DNA of 8,180 bases, taken from positions 1 through 8,180 of the forward strand of contig DISE01000002.1 of NCBI GenBank assembly GCA_002421865.1, read 5' to 3'. This DNA is from Castellaniella sp. UBA6218 (GTDB taxonomy: Bacteria; Pseudomonadota; Gammaproteobacteria; Burkholderiales; Burkholderiaceae_B). Positions 1-8,180 of this stretch are shown piece after piece (position 1 is the first letter of the stretch; every line of letters starts with the position of its first letter). A program made the translations under genes and the position numbers. The notes under the pieces were generated by a model. It was not told where the DNA came from. It was given only the letters and a program-made list of their open reading frames with translations, and made no database searches.

Positions 1-1413
<1,413 letters not shown>

Positions 1414-1420
1414 TCGGCCT

Positions 1421-4180
1421 TTACGAGTCCCTTTCCTCCAGCACGTGCGCCCACAGCTGGCGCACCGCTTCGCGCTCGCGCGTGAATTCCGACTGGGGCA
1501 CGCGCGCCTTGTCGGCGCCTTGCAGGCGCAGGGTGTGCTGGCGCCGGCGGAAGACGCGGTAGGCGTCCGCCGCTTCGGCGGCCAGCGGGCCCGGGATCAG
1601 GCCGGCCCGGGCCGCCAGGCCCAGCAGGGCGATGTTGCCCAGGTTGTCCAGCAGTTCGGGGTGGGCGACCGATTGGCTGAGCACCAGGAACTGGGTGATG
1701 AACTCGATGTCCACCATGCCGCCCCGGTCGTGCTTCAGATCGAAGTCGCCGCTGCGATTGGGGTGTCCCTGGGAAATCTTGTCGCGCATCGCGAGTACCT
1801 CGCGGCGCAGGGCCTCGGGGTCGCGCGGCAGCAGCAGGATGCGCCGGCGGATGTCCTCGAAACGGGCGCCGATGGCGGCGTCGCCCGCCACGAAGCGGGC
1901 CCGGGTCAGGGCCTGGTGTTCCCAGGGCCAGGCCTGCGTCAGCTGATAGTGTTCAAAGGCGTCGATGGGCAGGGCCAGCAGGCCTGCGTCGCCGTCAGGG
2001 CGCAGACGCAGGTCGATCTCGTAGAGCCGGCCCGACGAGGTCAGGGTGGACAGCCAGGACGCCACCCGGCGCCCCAGCTTGGCGTAGCGTTCGCCGGCCT
2101 CCTGGTCCGGGTCGTCGTACAGGAAGACCAGGTCCAGATCCGATGCGTAGCCGATCTCTTTGCCGCCCAGCTTGCCGTAGGCGATGATGGCGAACCGGGG
2201 CTTGCCCGGATCGGCGCGGCGTTCGCGCGGCAACACCTGGGGCCAGACCCGGTGGATGGCCTCGGCCAGCATCAGGTCGGCCAGGGCGGACAGGTGATCG
2301 GCCAGCCCTTCGACGCTGATGACATTTTCCAGATCCTGGGCCAGCAACTGGAACGTGATCTGGTGCTGGACGTCGCGCACCAGGTTCATCTGCTGTTCCA
2401 CATCGGGCTGTCCGTCGGGCAGCAGGCAGGCGTCCAGGTCGTTGCGCAACTGTTCGGCCAGGGCCGGGAAGTCCGGCGCCTGCATCAGGCTGCGCCATTC
2501 GATCAGGCTGTCGAGCAGCAGCGGATAGCGGGTCAGGTATTCCGAGGCCCAGGGGCTGGCCTGGACGATGCGCGCCACGCGGGCCAGGGTTTCGGGGTAT
2601 TCGGCCAGCAGCGCCAGGTAGGCGCTGCGTTGGGCGATGTGCTCGACCAGGTTCAGCAGACGCTGCAGCGCGACCGGCGGGTCGTCGGTGCGCGCCGCCG
2701 CCCGGGTCAGGCCTGGCAACAGGGCCTGCAGGCGCTGCAGGCTGGCGCGCGGCAGACTGCGGATCCGGTGACTGTCGAGCAACGCGTCGATGCGGGCCTG
2801 CATGGCGTCGGCCTGATCGTTCCGCAGTGCATCCCCGGCTGTTTCGGTCTGCGGGGGTTCCTGTTCCTGCGCATCACTCCCCATGCCGGCGATGCGGAAG
2901 GCGTCGCGGAAACATTGCGAGACGAAGGCGCGGTGCCGCTCCAGTTCGGCCAGGAATCCGGCCGTGTCGGCGTGGCCCATGGCCCGGGCCAGGGCCGTCA
3001 TGCCTTCGTCCGTGCGGGGCAGCAGGTGGGTCTGCTCATCCTCGCGGTATTGCAGCATGTGCTCGACCCGCCGCAGGTGGATGTAGGCGGCCTCCAGGCC
3101 GGCGGCCTGGGCCTCGTCCAGGATGCCGGCGCGGCGCTGTTTGTGCAGGGCCGCCAGCAGGTTGCGCTGTTGCAGGGAAGGCTGGCGGCCGCCCCGGATC
3201 AGCTGATTGAGCTGGACGACGAATTCGATCTCGCGGATGCCGCCTTCGCCCAGCTTGATGTTGTGGCGGGTGTCCAGGCCCTTGCGCGCCTGGGCGCGGC
3301 GCTGCCAGTCCATGCGGATGCGCTCGCGCAGGCCTCGCAGGGCCGCCAGCGCGTCGAAATCGAAATATTTGCGGTACACGAAAGGCCGCCGCAGGGATTC
3401 GACGTCGCGCGCCTGGGCGGCGAAGGCCGCCTCGTCGAACAGCGGGCAGGGGATCAGCCGGGCCTTGAGCCAGGCGTAGCGTTCCCATTCCCGGCCCTGG
3501 ACCACCAGATAATTTTCCAGTGCCGCCAGGCTCCAGGCCAGCGGTCCGCTGTCGCCGTCGGGGCGCAGGCGCAGGTCGGTGCGAAAGACGATGCCGTCGG
3601 CGTCCGGTTCGGACAGGATCGGCATCATCAGCCGGCAGACCTTGCCGTAGAACTCGTGGTGGCTGATGCGCCGCCGGCCGTCGGTTTCCCCTTCCTCGTC
3701 GTAGAGCATGATCAGATCGATGTCGGACGAGACGTTCAGCTCTTTGCCGCCCAGCTTGCCCATGCCCAGGATCAGCATGTCCTGGGGCGCGCCGGTGTCG
3801 GGATGGCGGGGGGTTCCGTGGGTCTCCATCAACGTATGCATGGCGCAGGCGTAGGCTTCGCCCACGGCCAGGTCGGCCAGGTGCGACATCGCCGACACCA
3901 CCTCGTGCAGGGGGGCCAGCCCGGCGACGTCGCGCACCGCCAGGGTAGCGAAGACCCGGGCCCGGAGCCGACGCAGGGCGCGTCGCAACTCGGCTTGCGG
4001 AGTCGGCCGCACCGGTTCGGGGCCGAGCAGTTCCGCGTACCAGTCGGCCAGAACCTTGCGGGTGACGGGCTGGGCGGCGTCGGCCGCCAGGCGGGCCTCC
4101 TGGCCGGGATGCGCCGTCATGCAGCGCCGCAGAGCGCCGGACCATTGCAGGGCGGGCTTGAATATAATGGTCTCGGACAT
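1421..4180 (-). CDS. glnE: Bifunctional glutamine synthetase adenylyltransferase/adenylyl-removing enzyme (GlnE)
   Basis: GlnE attaches AMP to a tyrosine of glutamine synthetase to lower its activity and removes it by phosphorolysis; in the known family PII proteins and glutamine set the direction. The protein has 919 residues (E. coli 946). The N-terminal, deadenylylating nucleotidyltransferase domain carries GMGKLGGKELNVSSDIDL at 139-156 with metal-binding Asp153 and Asp155, a third Asp202 in TDLRLRPDGD, and GEGGIREIEF at 311-320. A low-complexity, Gln/Glu/Asp-rich linker lies at about 433-458. The C-terminal, adenylylating domain carries YGKLGGKEIGYASDLDL at 668-684 with Asp681 and Asp683, Asp723 in EIDLRLRPDGD, and RGGMVDIEF at 819-827. 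Both active sites look intact. The ATG at 4180 is well bounded: an in-frame TAA (bases 4193-4195) lies four codons upstream. No good Shine-Dalgarno sequence precedes it (GCGGCCCCC), so initiation may be weak. It is divergent from yhdP (44-base gap) and convergent with clpB. Confidence 0.98.
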   Translation of the reverse strand: MSETIIFKPALQWSGALRRCMTAHPGQEARLAADAAQPVTRKVLADWYAELLGPEPVRPTPQAELRRALRRLRARVFATLAVRDVAGLAPLHEVVSAMSHLADLAVGEAYACAMHTLMETHGTPRHPDTGAPQDMLILGMGKLGGKELNVSSDIDLIMLYDEEGETDGRRRISHHEFYGKVCRLMMPILSEPDADGIVFRTDLRLRPDGDSGPLAWSLAALENYLVVQGREWERYAWLKARLIPCPLFDEAAFAAQARDVESLRRPFVYRKYFDFDALAALRGLRERIRMDWQRRAQARKGLDTRHNIKLGEGGIREIEFVVQLNQLIRGGRQPSLQQRNLLAALHKQRRAGILDEAQAAGLEAAYIHLRRVEHMLQYREDEQTHLLPRTDEGMTALARAMGHADTAGFLAELERHRAFVSQCFRDAFRIAGMGSDAQEQEPPQTETAGDALRNDQADAMQARIDALLDSHRIRSLPRASLQRLQALLPGLTRAAARTDDPPVALQRLLNLVEHIAQRSAYLALLAEYPETLARVARIVQASPWASEYLTRYPLLLDSLIEWRSLMQAPDFPALAEQLRNDLDACLLPDGQPDVEQQMNLVRDVQHQITFQLLAQDLENVISVEGLADHLSALADLMLAEAIHRVWPQVLPRERRADPGKPRFAIIAYGKLGGKEIGYASDLDLVFLYDDPDQEAGERYAKLGRRVASWLSTLTSSGRLYEIDLRLRPDGDAGLLALPIDAFEHYQLTQAWPWEHQALTRARFVAGDAAIGARFEDIRRRILLLPRDPEALRREVLAMRDKISQGHPNRSGDFDLKHDRGGMVDIEFITQFLVLSQSVAHPELLDNLGNIALLGLAARAGLIPGPLAAEAADAYRVFRRRQHTLRLQGADKARVPQSEFTREREAVRQLWAHVLEERDS
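2156..2176 (-). repeat. glnE internal direct repeat, copy in the C-terminal domain
   Basis: This 21-base stretch is identical to 3740-3760. Read on the - strand it encodes GKLGGKE, the glycine-rich nucleotide-binding segment of the adenylylating domain. It reflects the known origin of GlnE as two related nucleotidyltransferase domains in one chain, and it is coding sequence, not a mobile repeat. Confidence 0.85.
3740..3760 (-). repeat. glnE internal direct repeat, copy in the N-terminal domain
   Basis: This is the second copy of the identical 21-base stretch, encoding GKLGGKE in the deadenylylating domain, about 1.58 kb from the first copy and in the same orientation. The codons for the RLRPDG motif are also similar in the two halves (near 2000 and 3560) but not identical. 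Confidence 0.85.
4163..4168 (+). promoter_or_regulatory. Candidate -10 element (TATAAT) for yhdP
   Basis: This is a perfect sigma-70 TATAAT hexamer on the + strand inside the start of glnE, where the - strand reads ATT ATA (codons 5 and 6, Ile-Ile). Transcription would begin near 4175 and give yhdP a leader of about 50 bases. There is no convincing -35: the 16-19 base spacings give at best 3 of 6 matches (CGGACC at 4138-4143). The TG of an extended -10 (4159-4160) is one base too far away. The hexamer match is seen; promoter function is inferred. Confidence 0.45.
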
Positions 4181-4181
4181 G

Positions 4182-4203
4182 GGGGCCGCTTTTTAAAAGC
4201 CCC
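4182..4203. repeat. AT-centred inverted repeat upstream of glnE
   Basis: GCTTTT and AAAAGC (4188-4193 and 4195-4200) form a 6-base inverted repeat around a single T at 4194. An alternative pairing of GGGGC (4182-4186) with GCCCC (4199-4203) leaves a 12-base loop. The element lies immediately before the glnE start codon, in the region where the glnE leader and the yhdP leader would overlap. It could be an operator-like palindrome or a small leader hairpin. No U-tract follows, so it is not a terminator. No binding protein is recognised. Confidence 0.4.
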
Positions 4204-4204
4204 T

Positions 4205-4233
4205 AACATACTGCAAAAGGTGGCATGCGCCAA
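4205..4233 (-). promoter_or_regulatory. Candidate sigma-70 promoter for glnE
   Basis: On the - strand, TTGGCG (4228-4233; 4 of 6 matches to TTGACA) is followed after exactly 17 bases by TATGTT (4205-4210; 4 of 6 matches to TATAAT). Transcription would start near 4198, leaving a glnE leader of only about 18 bases. The -35 overlaps codons 2 and 3 of yhdP. The spacing is ideal but both hexamers are imperfect, so this is a plausible prediction only. Confidence 0.4.
4217..4223 (+). promoter_or_regulatory. Ribosome binding site of yhdP
   Basis: AAGGTGG lies one base before the ATG at 4225. It can pair with the GGTG-complementary part of the 16S rRNA tail, although the spacing is short. An in-frame TAA at 4204-4206 lies six codons upstream of the ATG and excludes a longer start, so this weak site supports the ATG at 4225. 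Confidence 0.5.
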
Positions 4234-7200
4234 TTCATTTCACGCCATGGCTCCACCTGGGGACGCCGGCTTCTCGCGGTCGCCGTCGGCCTGTATTTCT
4301 GCCTGGGGATCGGTCTGCTGGCCCTGCGGTACGCCGTGCTGCCGCAGATCGACGCCTGGCGCCCCCGCATCGACGCGCGCCTGTCGCAGGCGCTGGGCGT
4401 CCAGGTCGCGTTGGGCCCCATCCAGGTCCGCTGGCATGGCTGGAATCCCGAATTCGATGTGCGGGGCACGCGTCTGCGGACCGCCGACGGCCGCGATCTG
4501 CTCATCATCCCCGAAGCGCGCGCGCGGCTGGAGTGGCGGGCCATCCTGCCGGGGCATCGGGGACTGTTGAACTTGCGGGTCCGCGGCATGGATCTGACGC
4601 TGGACCGTTTGCCGGACGGGCGCCTGGGCCTGCTGGGCCAGACCCTGGACCTGAACGGCACGCAGGGCTCCGGAGACGCGCCCGTTCTGGGGTGGCTGCT
4701 GGCCCAGCCCCGGATCGCTTTCCTTGACACCACGCTGCGCTGGGTGGATCAGGTGCGCGCGGCGCCCGAATTGCGCCTGGAAAACGTCGAGGCCGTCCTG
4801 GACCGCGAGGGCGGGGCGCTGGCCGTGTCGCTCGCCGCCCGGGTGCCGGACGCGGGCGGCGCCCGGCTCGACCTGCGCGCGCGGCTGGCCGACCCCGACA
4901 CGCTGGCACAGGGCCGCCTGCCTGGGGACTGGCAGGCCTGGCTGCGCATCGGATCGGTCCGCTCCAAGGCCTGGCGAGCCTGGGTGGACTTGCCCGAAGC
5001 CCTGCTGCGGGGCGGTGCGCAGGCGCAGGCCTGGGTGCGCACGCGGAATGGCCAGCCTCGCCTGACGCTGTTGCTCGAAACCGAAGCCGCGCGCTGGTCC
5101 GACGAGTCCGGCCTGTCGCTGGACGTGCCCCGTGCCGGGATCTGGGCCGAGGGCGCGCTGGATCAGTGGCGGGCACTGGAGCGGAACGGACCGATGGACG
5201 ATGGCCTGAGTTTCCAGGTGCGAGCCCAGGGCGCACGGGGAACACTGCCGGGTCTGTTCGCTCAACCCTTGTCCCTGGGTTTCCTCGAGGCCCGGGGCCG
5301 GTTGCGGCGGGCCGGGTCCTGGGTCTTGGCGCTGGACGACCTGGATTGGCGCAACCCCGATATCGCCCTGCGGGGCGCGGGTGTCTGGACGTCCGGCGGC
5401 CCGGCCGGCCAGGCCGATTTTCAGGGGACGATCGCCCGCGCCCGCCTGGACGCGATCCATCGCTATCTGCCGCTCGAGGTCAATCCGGATGCCCGGGACT
5501 GGCTGGCGGGCGGTCTGCGCGCGGGCGAGGTCGTGGACGCCCGCTGGCGTCTGCAGGGCGACCTGGCGGAATTTCCTTTCGGCGCGCAGCCACAGGCGGG
5601 CGATTTCCGTATCCAGGGAAGCTTTCGCGACGCACGCATTGAATTCGTGCCCGGGGCGCCCCCCAAGGAAGCCTGGCCCCTGCTTGAGGACGTCACGGGG
5701 ACGGCCGATCTGCACCGCACCGACTTGCGTTTGACCGCCTCCACCGCCCGGATGCGGCCGGAGTCCGGCCAGGATATCGCCTTGTCGGGGCTGATGGCCC
5801 GGATTCCGGATCTGGAAAACCACTCCACCCTCCAGGTCTCGGGGCTGACCTCGGCCCCGGGTGAGGCCTATATGTCGCTGATCCGGCATTCGCCGCTGGC
5901 CGCCCTGCTGGACGGCGTGTTCGACGAGGCGAGCGCCGGGGGCGATTGGGATGTGCCGCTTTCCCTGACCATCCCCCTGCTGCACAGCGAGGACACCCAG
6001 GTCCAGGGGCGCGTGGATTTGCGGCAGGCCAGTCTGCGCTTCCTGCCGCACGCGCCGGCTTTCCAGGCGATCGAAGGACGGCTGCATTTCAGCGAGCAGG
6101 GCGTGCGCATCGCCCAGCCCATGAACGCCCGGCTGCTTGGGGGGGATGTGAAAATCAGCGGCGGTCTGGGCGGCCCGCAGGACGCAGGCCTGGACTTCCA
6201 GGGCCGGATCGGCGCACGGGCGCTGGCCGATTACGTGGGCGTGCCGGGCATGCGCCGCCTCACAGGCGCGCTGGACTATCGGGCCTCTCTGCGCATGCAG
6301 GGACACGCCACGGTCTTCACCCTGGATTCGGATACCCGGGGCCTGGGGCTGGATTTTCCTGCGCCGCTGGCCAAGCCGGCCGAACAGGCCCGATCCTTGC
6401 ACGTGCAGTGGTCCGATGCCGATCCGAATGCGGACCGGCTGGACGCTCAGTACGGCGATGCCTTGCGCCTGGCCCTGCGGCATGACCGCAAGGCCAGGCG
6501 CGGGCCTTATTTCCAGGGCGCCGCCGTGGGGGCGGGGCGCGCCGCCGACGCGGGTGTGGACGGCATGCGGGTCGAGGTCGCCTATCCGCTGTTCGACCTG
6601 GATCTATGGAATCGCATCGTCGACGAGTTCTCCATCCCACGGCGCGGCGCCGGCGCGCGGCGGCCCGCCACGCGGCCGCTGTGGCCGGACCTGAGCCTGC
6701 TGAGCGTCCAGGCCGACCAGATGCGGCTGATGGGCACGCGCCTGGATCAGGCCGTGCTGCGGGTATCGCGCACCCCCGAGGAGCAATGGTCGATGAACCT
6801 GCGTTCCGAGCAGACCAGCGGCACCCTGAAGTGGCAGGAACGCGACGGCCGGGTGCGGGGCCGCATGTCGGCGCGCTTCGCCCGCCTGAGTCTGGGTGAC
6901 GATCCGCGCGACGCCCGGTCCCTGTTGCCCGAAGCCACGCCCGACGAGGACGCCTCGTTCGACGACGACCTGGAAATTCCGGGGATCGTGCTGCAGGCCG
7001 ACGAACTGCGCCTGTATGGGCACTCGATGGGGGCCTTGTCCCTGGAAGGCGTGCGCGACGGCGCCCGGCACCTCTGGACTCTGAATAATCTGCGCCTGGG
7101 CGACGAGGATGCCCGGCTTCGCGGATCGGGCCTCTGGCGCTTGCGCGGTCCGGACCGGGGGCTGGAACTGAACGCCGCGGTCCAGGCGGGAAACCTGGGC

Positions 7201-7803
7201 GCCTGGATGGACCGGGCGGGCTGGAAGGATGTGATGTCCGGCGGCGCAGGCACGCTCAAGGGGCGCTTCCAGTGGCGCAATCTGCCCTGGACGCGCGAAA
7301 AATCGGACCTGGGGGGCAGCCTGCGGATCGAACTGGACAAAGGCCGCTTCCAGAAGCTGGGGTCACACACGGGGAAACTCCTGGAATTCCTGTCGTTGCA
7401 GTCCATTACCCGGCTGACGAAGCTGGACAGCGGGCTGGCTGGCCTGCCCAAGGACGGTTTCCCCTTCGACCAGTTCCGGGGCACGCTGGACATGGACCGT
7501 GGGAAGGTGAAGGTCCGCGATTACAAGGTGATCGGGCCGGTGGGCACCATCCTGCTCGAGGGAAGCACCGACATTGTGGGCGAGACCCTCGACCTGCAGG
7601 CCGTCATCGTGCCCAATCTGGATGTCAGCGGCGCGGCCCTGGCCGCCGGCATTGCCGTCAATCCGCTGATCGGCCTGGGCGCCTTCGTCACGCAATGGCT
7701 GCTGAAGGCGCCGCTGGCCCGGAGCATGACGGCGCGTTACCGCATCACGGGCACGTGGGACGACCCAAGGATCCAGGATGTGCCGGTGGCCCCCGGGCAA
7801 TAA
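4225..7803 (+). CDS. yhdP: YhdP family AsmA-like protein (TIGR02099/DUF3971 type), inner-membrane anchored
   Basis: In E. coli, YhdP is one of several AsmA-like proteins (with TamB and YdbH) that redundantly carry phospholipids across the periplasm; that role is transferred here by homology. The protein has 1192 residues (E. coli 1266). A positively charged start (MRQFISRHGSTWGRR) precedes one membrane segment at about 16-38, so the rest should be periplasmic. The family start follows at 40-130 (LPQIDAWRPRID, LGPIQVRWHGWNP). Most of the chain is alternating short hydrophobic and polar strands, as expected for a long beta groove. A roughly 95-residue repeat begins at QADQMRLMG (829-837) and QADELRLYG (924-932), with an acidic linker at 903-917. 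The AsmA-like C-terminal region lies at about 1011-1185, including the hydrophobic stretch ALAAGIAVNPLIGLGAFVTQ (1138-1157) and the closing TGTWDDPRIQ. There is no frameshift. The start is fixed by an upstream in-frame stop. It is divergent from glnE and ends in a strong terminator, so it appears monocistronic. Confidence 0.93.
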   Translation: MRQFISRHGSTWGRRLLAVAVGLYFCLGIGLLALRYAVLPQIDAWRPRIDARLSQALGVQVALGPIQVRWHGWNPEFDVRGTRLRTADGRDLLIIPEARARLEWRAILPGHRGLLNLRVRGMDLTLDRLPDGRLGLLGQTLDLNGTQGSGDAPVLGWLLAQPRIAFLDTTLRWVDQVRAAPELRLENVEAVLDREGGALAVSLAARVPDAGGARLDLRARLADPDTLAQGRLPGDWQAWLRIGSVRSKAWRAWVDLPEALLRGGAQAQAWVRTRNGQPRLTLLLETEAARWSDESGLSLDVPRAGIWAEGALDQWRALERNGPMDDGLSFQVRAQGARGTLPGLFAQPLSLGFLEARGRLRRAGSWVLALDDLDWRNPDIALRGAGVWTSGGPAGQADFQGTIARARLDAIHRYLPLEVNPDARDWLAGGLRAGEVVDARWRLQGDLAEFPFGAQPQAGDFRIQGSFRDARIEFVPGAPPKEAWPLLEDVTGTADLHRTDLRLTASTARMRPESGQDIALSGLMARIPDLENHSTLQVSGLTSAPGEAYMSLIRHSPLAALLDGVFDEASAGGDWDVPLSLTIPLLHSEDTQVQGRVDLRQASLRFLPHAPAFQAIEGRLHFSEQGVRIAQPMNARLLGGDVKISGGLGGPQDAGLDFQGRIGARALADYVGVPGMRRLTGALDYRASLRMQGHATVFTLDSDTRGLGLDFPAPLAKPAEQARSLHVQWSDADPNADRLDAQYGDALRLALRHDRKARRGPYFQGAAVGAGRAADAGVDGMRVEVAYPLFDLDLWNRIVDEFSIPRRGAGARRPATRPLWPDLSLLSVQADQMRLMGTRLDQAVLRVSRTPEEQWSMNLRSEQTSGTLKWQERDGRVRGRMSARFARLSLGDDPRDARSLLPEATPDEDASFDDDLEIPGIVLQADELRLYGHSMGALSLEGVRDGARHLWTLNNLRLGDEDARLRGSGLWRLRGPDRGLELNAAVQAGNLGAWMDRAGWKDVMSGGAGTLKGRFQWRNLPWTREKSDLGGSLRIELDKGRFQKLGSHTGKLLEFLSLQSITRLTKLDSGLAGLPKDGFPFDQFRGTLDMDRGKVKVRDYKVIGPVGTILLEGSTDIVGETLDLQAVIVPNLDVSGAALAAGIAVNPLIGLGAFVTQWLLKAPLARSMTARYRITGTWDDPRIQDVPVAPGQ

Positions 7804-7828
7804 AAAAAGCTCCCGAGGGAGCTTTTTT
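7803..7828. terminator. Bidirectional intrinsic terminator shared by yhdP and gdhA
   Basis: AAAAAAGCTCC and GGAGCTTTTTT form a perfect 11-base stem around the tetraloop CGAG (7814-7817), with a run of T on the + side and a matching run of A that becomes T on the - strand. It can therefore stop transcription from both sides. The A run begins within the yhdP stop codon (TAA, 7801-7803), and the gdhA stop codon lies 31 bases beyond it. Bases 7829-7859 hold nothing else that I recognise. Confidence 0.93.
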
Positions 7829-7859
7829 CACGGATGGGGGAATACCGTCCGATGCGTCA

Positions 7860-8180
7860 TCAGTACACTCCCTGGGCCAGCATCGCGTCGGCCACCTTCA
7901 CGAAGCCGGCGATGTTGGCGCCGTTCAGGTAGTTGACGGTCTTGTCCGCGCCGCCGTAACGCACGCAGTTCTGGTGGATGTCGCGCATGATGGCGTGCAG
8001 CTTGGCGTCGACCTCGTCCCGCGTCCAGGACAGGCGCTGGGCGTTCTGGCTCATTTCCAGACCGGACACGGCCACCCCGCCGGCATTGCTGGCCTTGCCG
8101 GGCGCATACAGCACGCCAGCCTCGATGAAGGCGCTGGCCGCTTCGATGGTGGAGGGCATGTTGGCGCCTTCGGCCACGCA
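7860..8180 (-). CDS. gdhA: NADP-type glutamate dehydrogenase, C-terminal part (5' end outside window)
   Basis: Glutamate dehydrogenase converts 2-oxoglutarate, ammonia and NAD(P)H to glutamate in the cytosol, as a hexamer. Only the last 106 residues are present; the gene enters from the right edge. The fragment follows the end of E. coli GdhA (447 residues) closely: CVAEGANMPSTIEA at 1-14, APGKASNAGGVAVSGLEMSQN at 26-46, and GANIAGFVKVADAMLAQGVY at the end. Asn32 and Ser39 match Asn373 and Ser380 of the Clostridium symbiosum enzyme, where Ser380 contacts the glutamate side chain. The E. coli-like sequence suggests the NADPH-dependent, assimilatory type, but the part that decides cofactor choice lies outside the window. 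Translation ends at TGA (7860-7862). The gene converges on yhdP and shares its terminator. Confidence 0.96.
   Translation of the reverse strand, partial: CVAEGANMPSTIEAASAFIEAGVLYAPGKASNAGGVAVSGLEMSQNAQRLSWTRDEVDAKLHAIMRDIHQNCVRYGGADKTVNYLNGANIAGFVKVADAMLAQGVY

Noticed and set aside
3036..4145. A 369-codon open frame on the - strand overlapping glnE in another frame
   Set aside because: The product is an Arg/Pro/Gly/Ala-rich shadow typical of an off-frame read of GC-rich coding DNA.
4221..4232. TGGC-ATGC-GCCA as an operator at the yhdP start codon
   Set aside because: The arms are only four bases and the match includes the start codon and RBS, so coincidence is the simplest explanation.
4208..4233. 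A sigma-54 promoter for glnE, suggested by its nitrogen role
   Set aside because: On the - strand a TGCCACC is followed by TTTTGCA, but the distance between the two conserved elements is about two bases too short and the -24 GG is missing. The + strand TGGCATG has no matching GC element.
1445..4570. A 1041-codon open frame on the + strand, antisense to glnE and running into yhdP
   Set aside because: It is in exact codon register with glnE on the other strand, so its stops would require TTA, CTA or TCA codons in glnE, which this GC-rich genome avoids. The product is Gln/Gly/Ala/Val-rich with no family resemblance, and glnE is unmistakable.
4240..6483. A 747-codon open frame on the - strand, antisense to yhdP
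   Set aside because: It has the same codon-register explanation as the frame over glnE. The product is Gln/Arg/Pro/Gly-rich with no recognisable domain, while the + strand encodes a continuous YhdP protein.

Overview
The window is a chromosomal housekeeping segment from a high-GC Gram-negative bacterium. The protein matches and the heavily G/C-ending codon use suggest a betaproteobacterium of the order Burkholderiales, perhaps an Alcaligenaceae/Bordetella relative. That placement rests on remembered family resemblance, not on a search. No mobile element, CRISPR array, tRNA, rRNA or prophage was seen, and codon use looks uniform throughout.

Layout: (1) bases 1-1413, + strand, hold the last 470 codons of the disaggregase ClpB, cut by the left edge. 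(2) Bases 1421-4180, - strand, hold a complete glnE, which converges on clpB with a 7-base gap and no visible terminator. (3) Bases 4181-4224 are a short AT-rich divergent intergenic region between glnE and the next gene, carrying a candidate glnE promoter, a palindrome and a ribosome binding site. A perfect TATAAT on the + strand lies just inside glnE. (4) Bases 4225-7803, + strand, hold a complete AsmA-like envelope protein of the YhdP family. (5) Bases 7803-7828 form a near-ideal bidirectional terminator. (6) Bases 7860-8180, - strand, hold the last 106 codons of glutamate dehydrogenase gdhA, cut by the right edge.

Functionally the genes fall into three groups. ClpB handles protein quality control. 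GlnE (control of glutamine synthetase) and GdhA (direct ammonia assimilation into glutamate) both belong to nitrogen assimilation. YhdP belongs to lipid traffic between inner and outer membrane. They do not form one operon: the strands alternate (+, -, +, -), so each gene is transcribed separately or with genes outside the window.

I found no previously undescribed system. The points most worth a second look are the interlocked divergent promoter region between glnE and yhdP, where a rare ATA codon in glnE forms part of a TATAAT on the other strand, a roughly 95-residue internal repeat in YhdP, and the apparent absence of tldD or nitrilase directly after yhdP.
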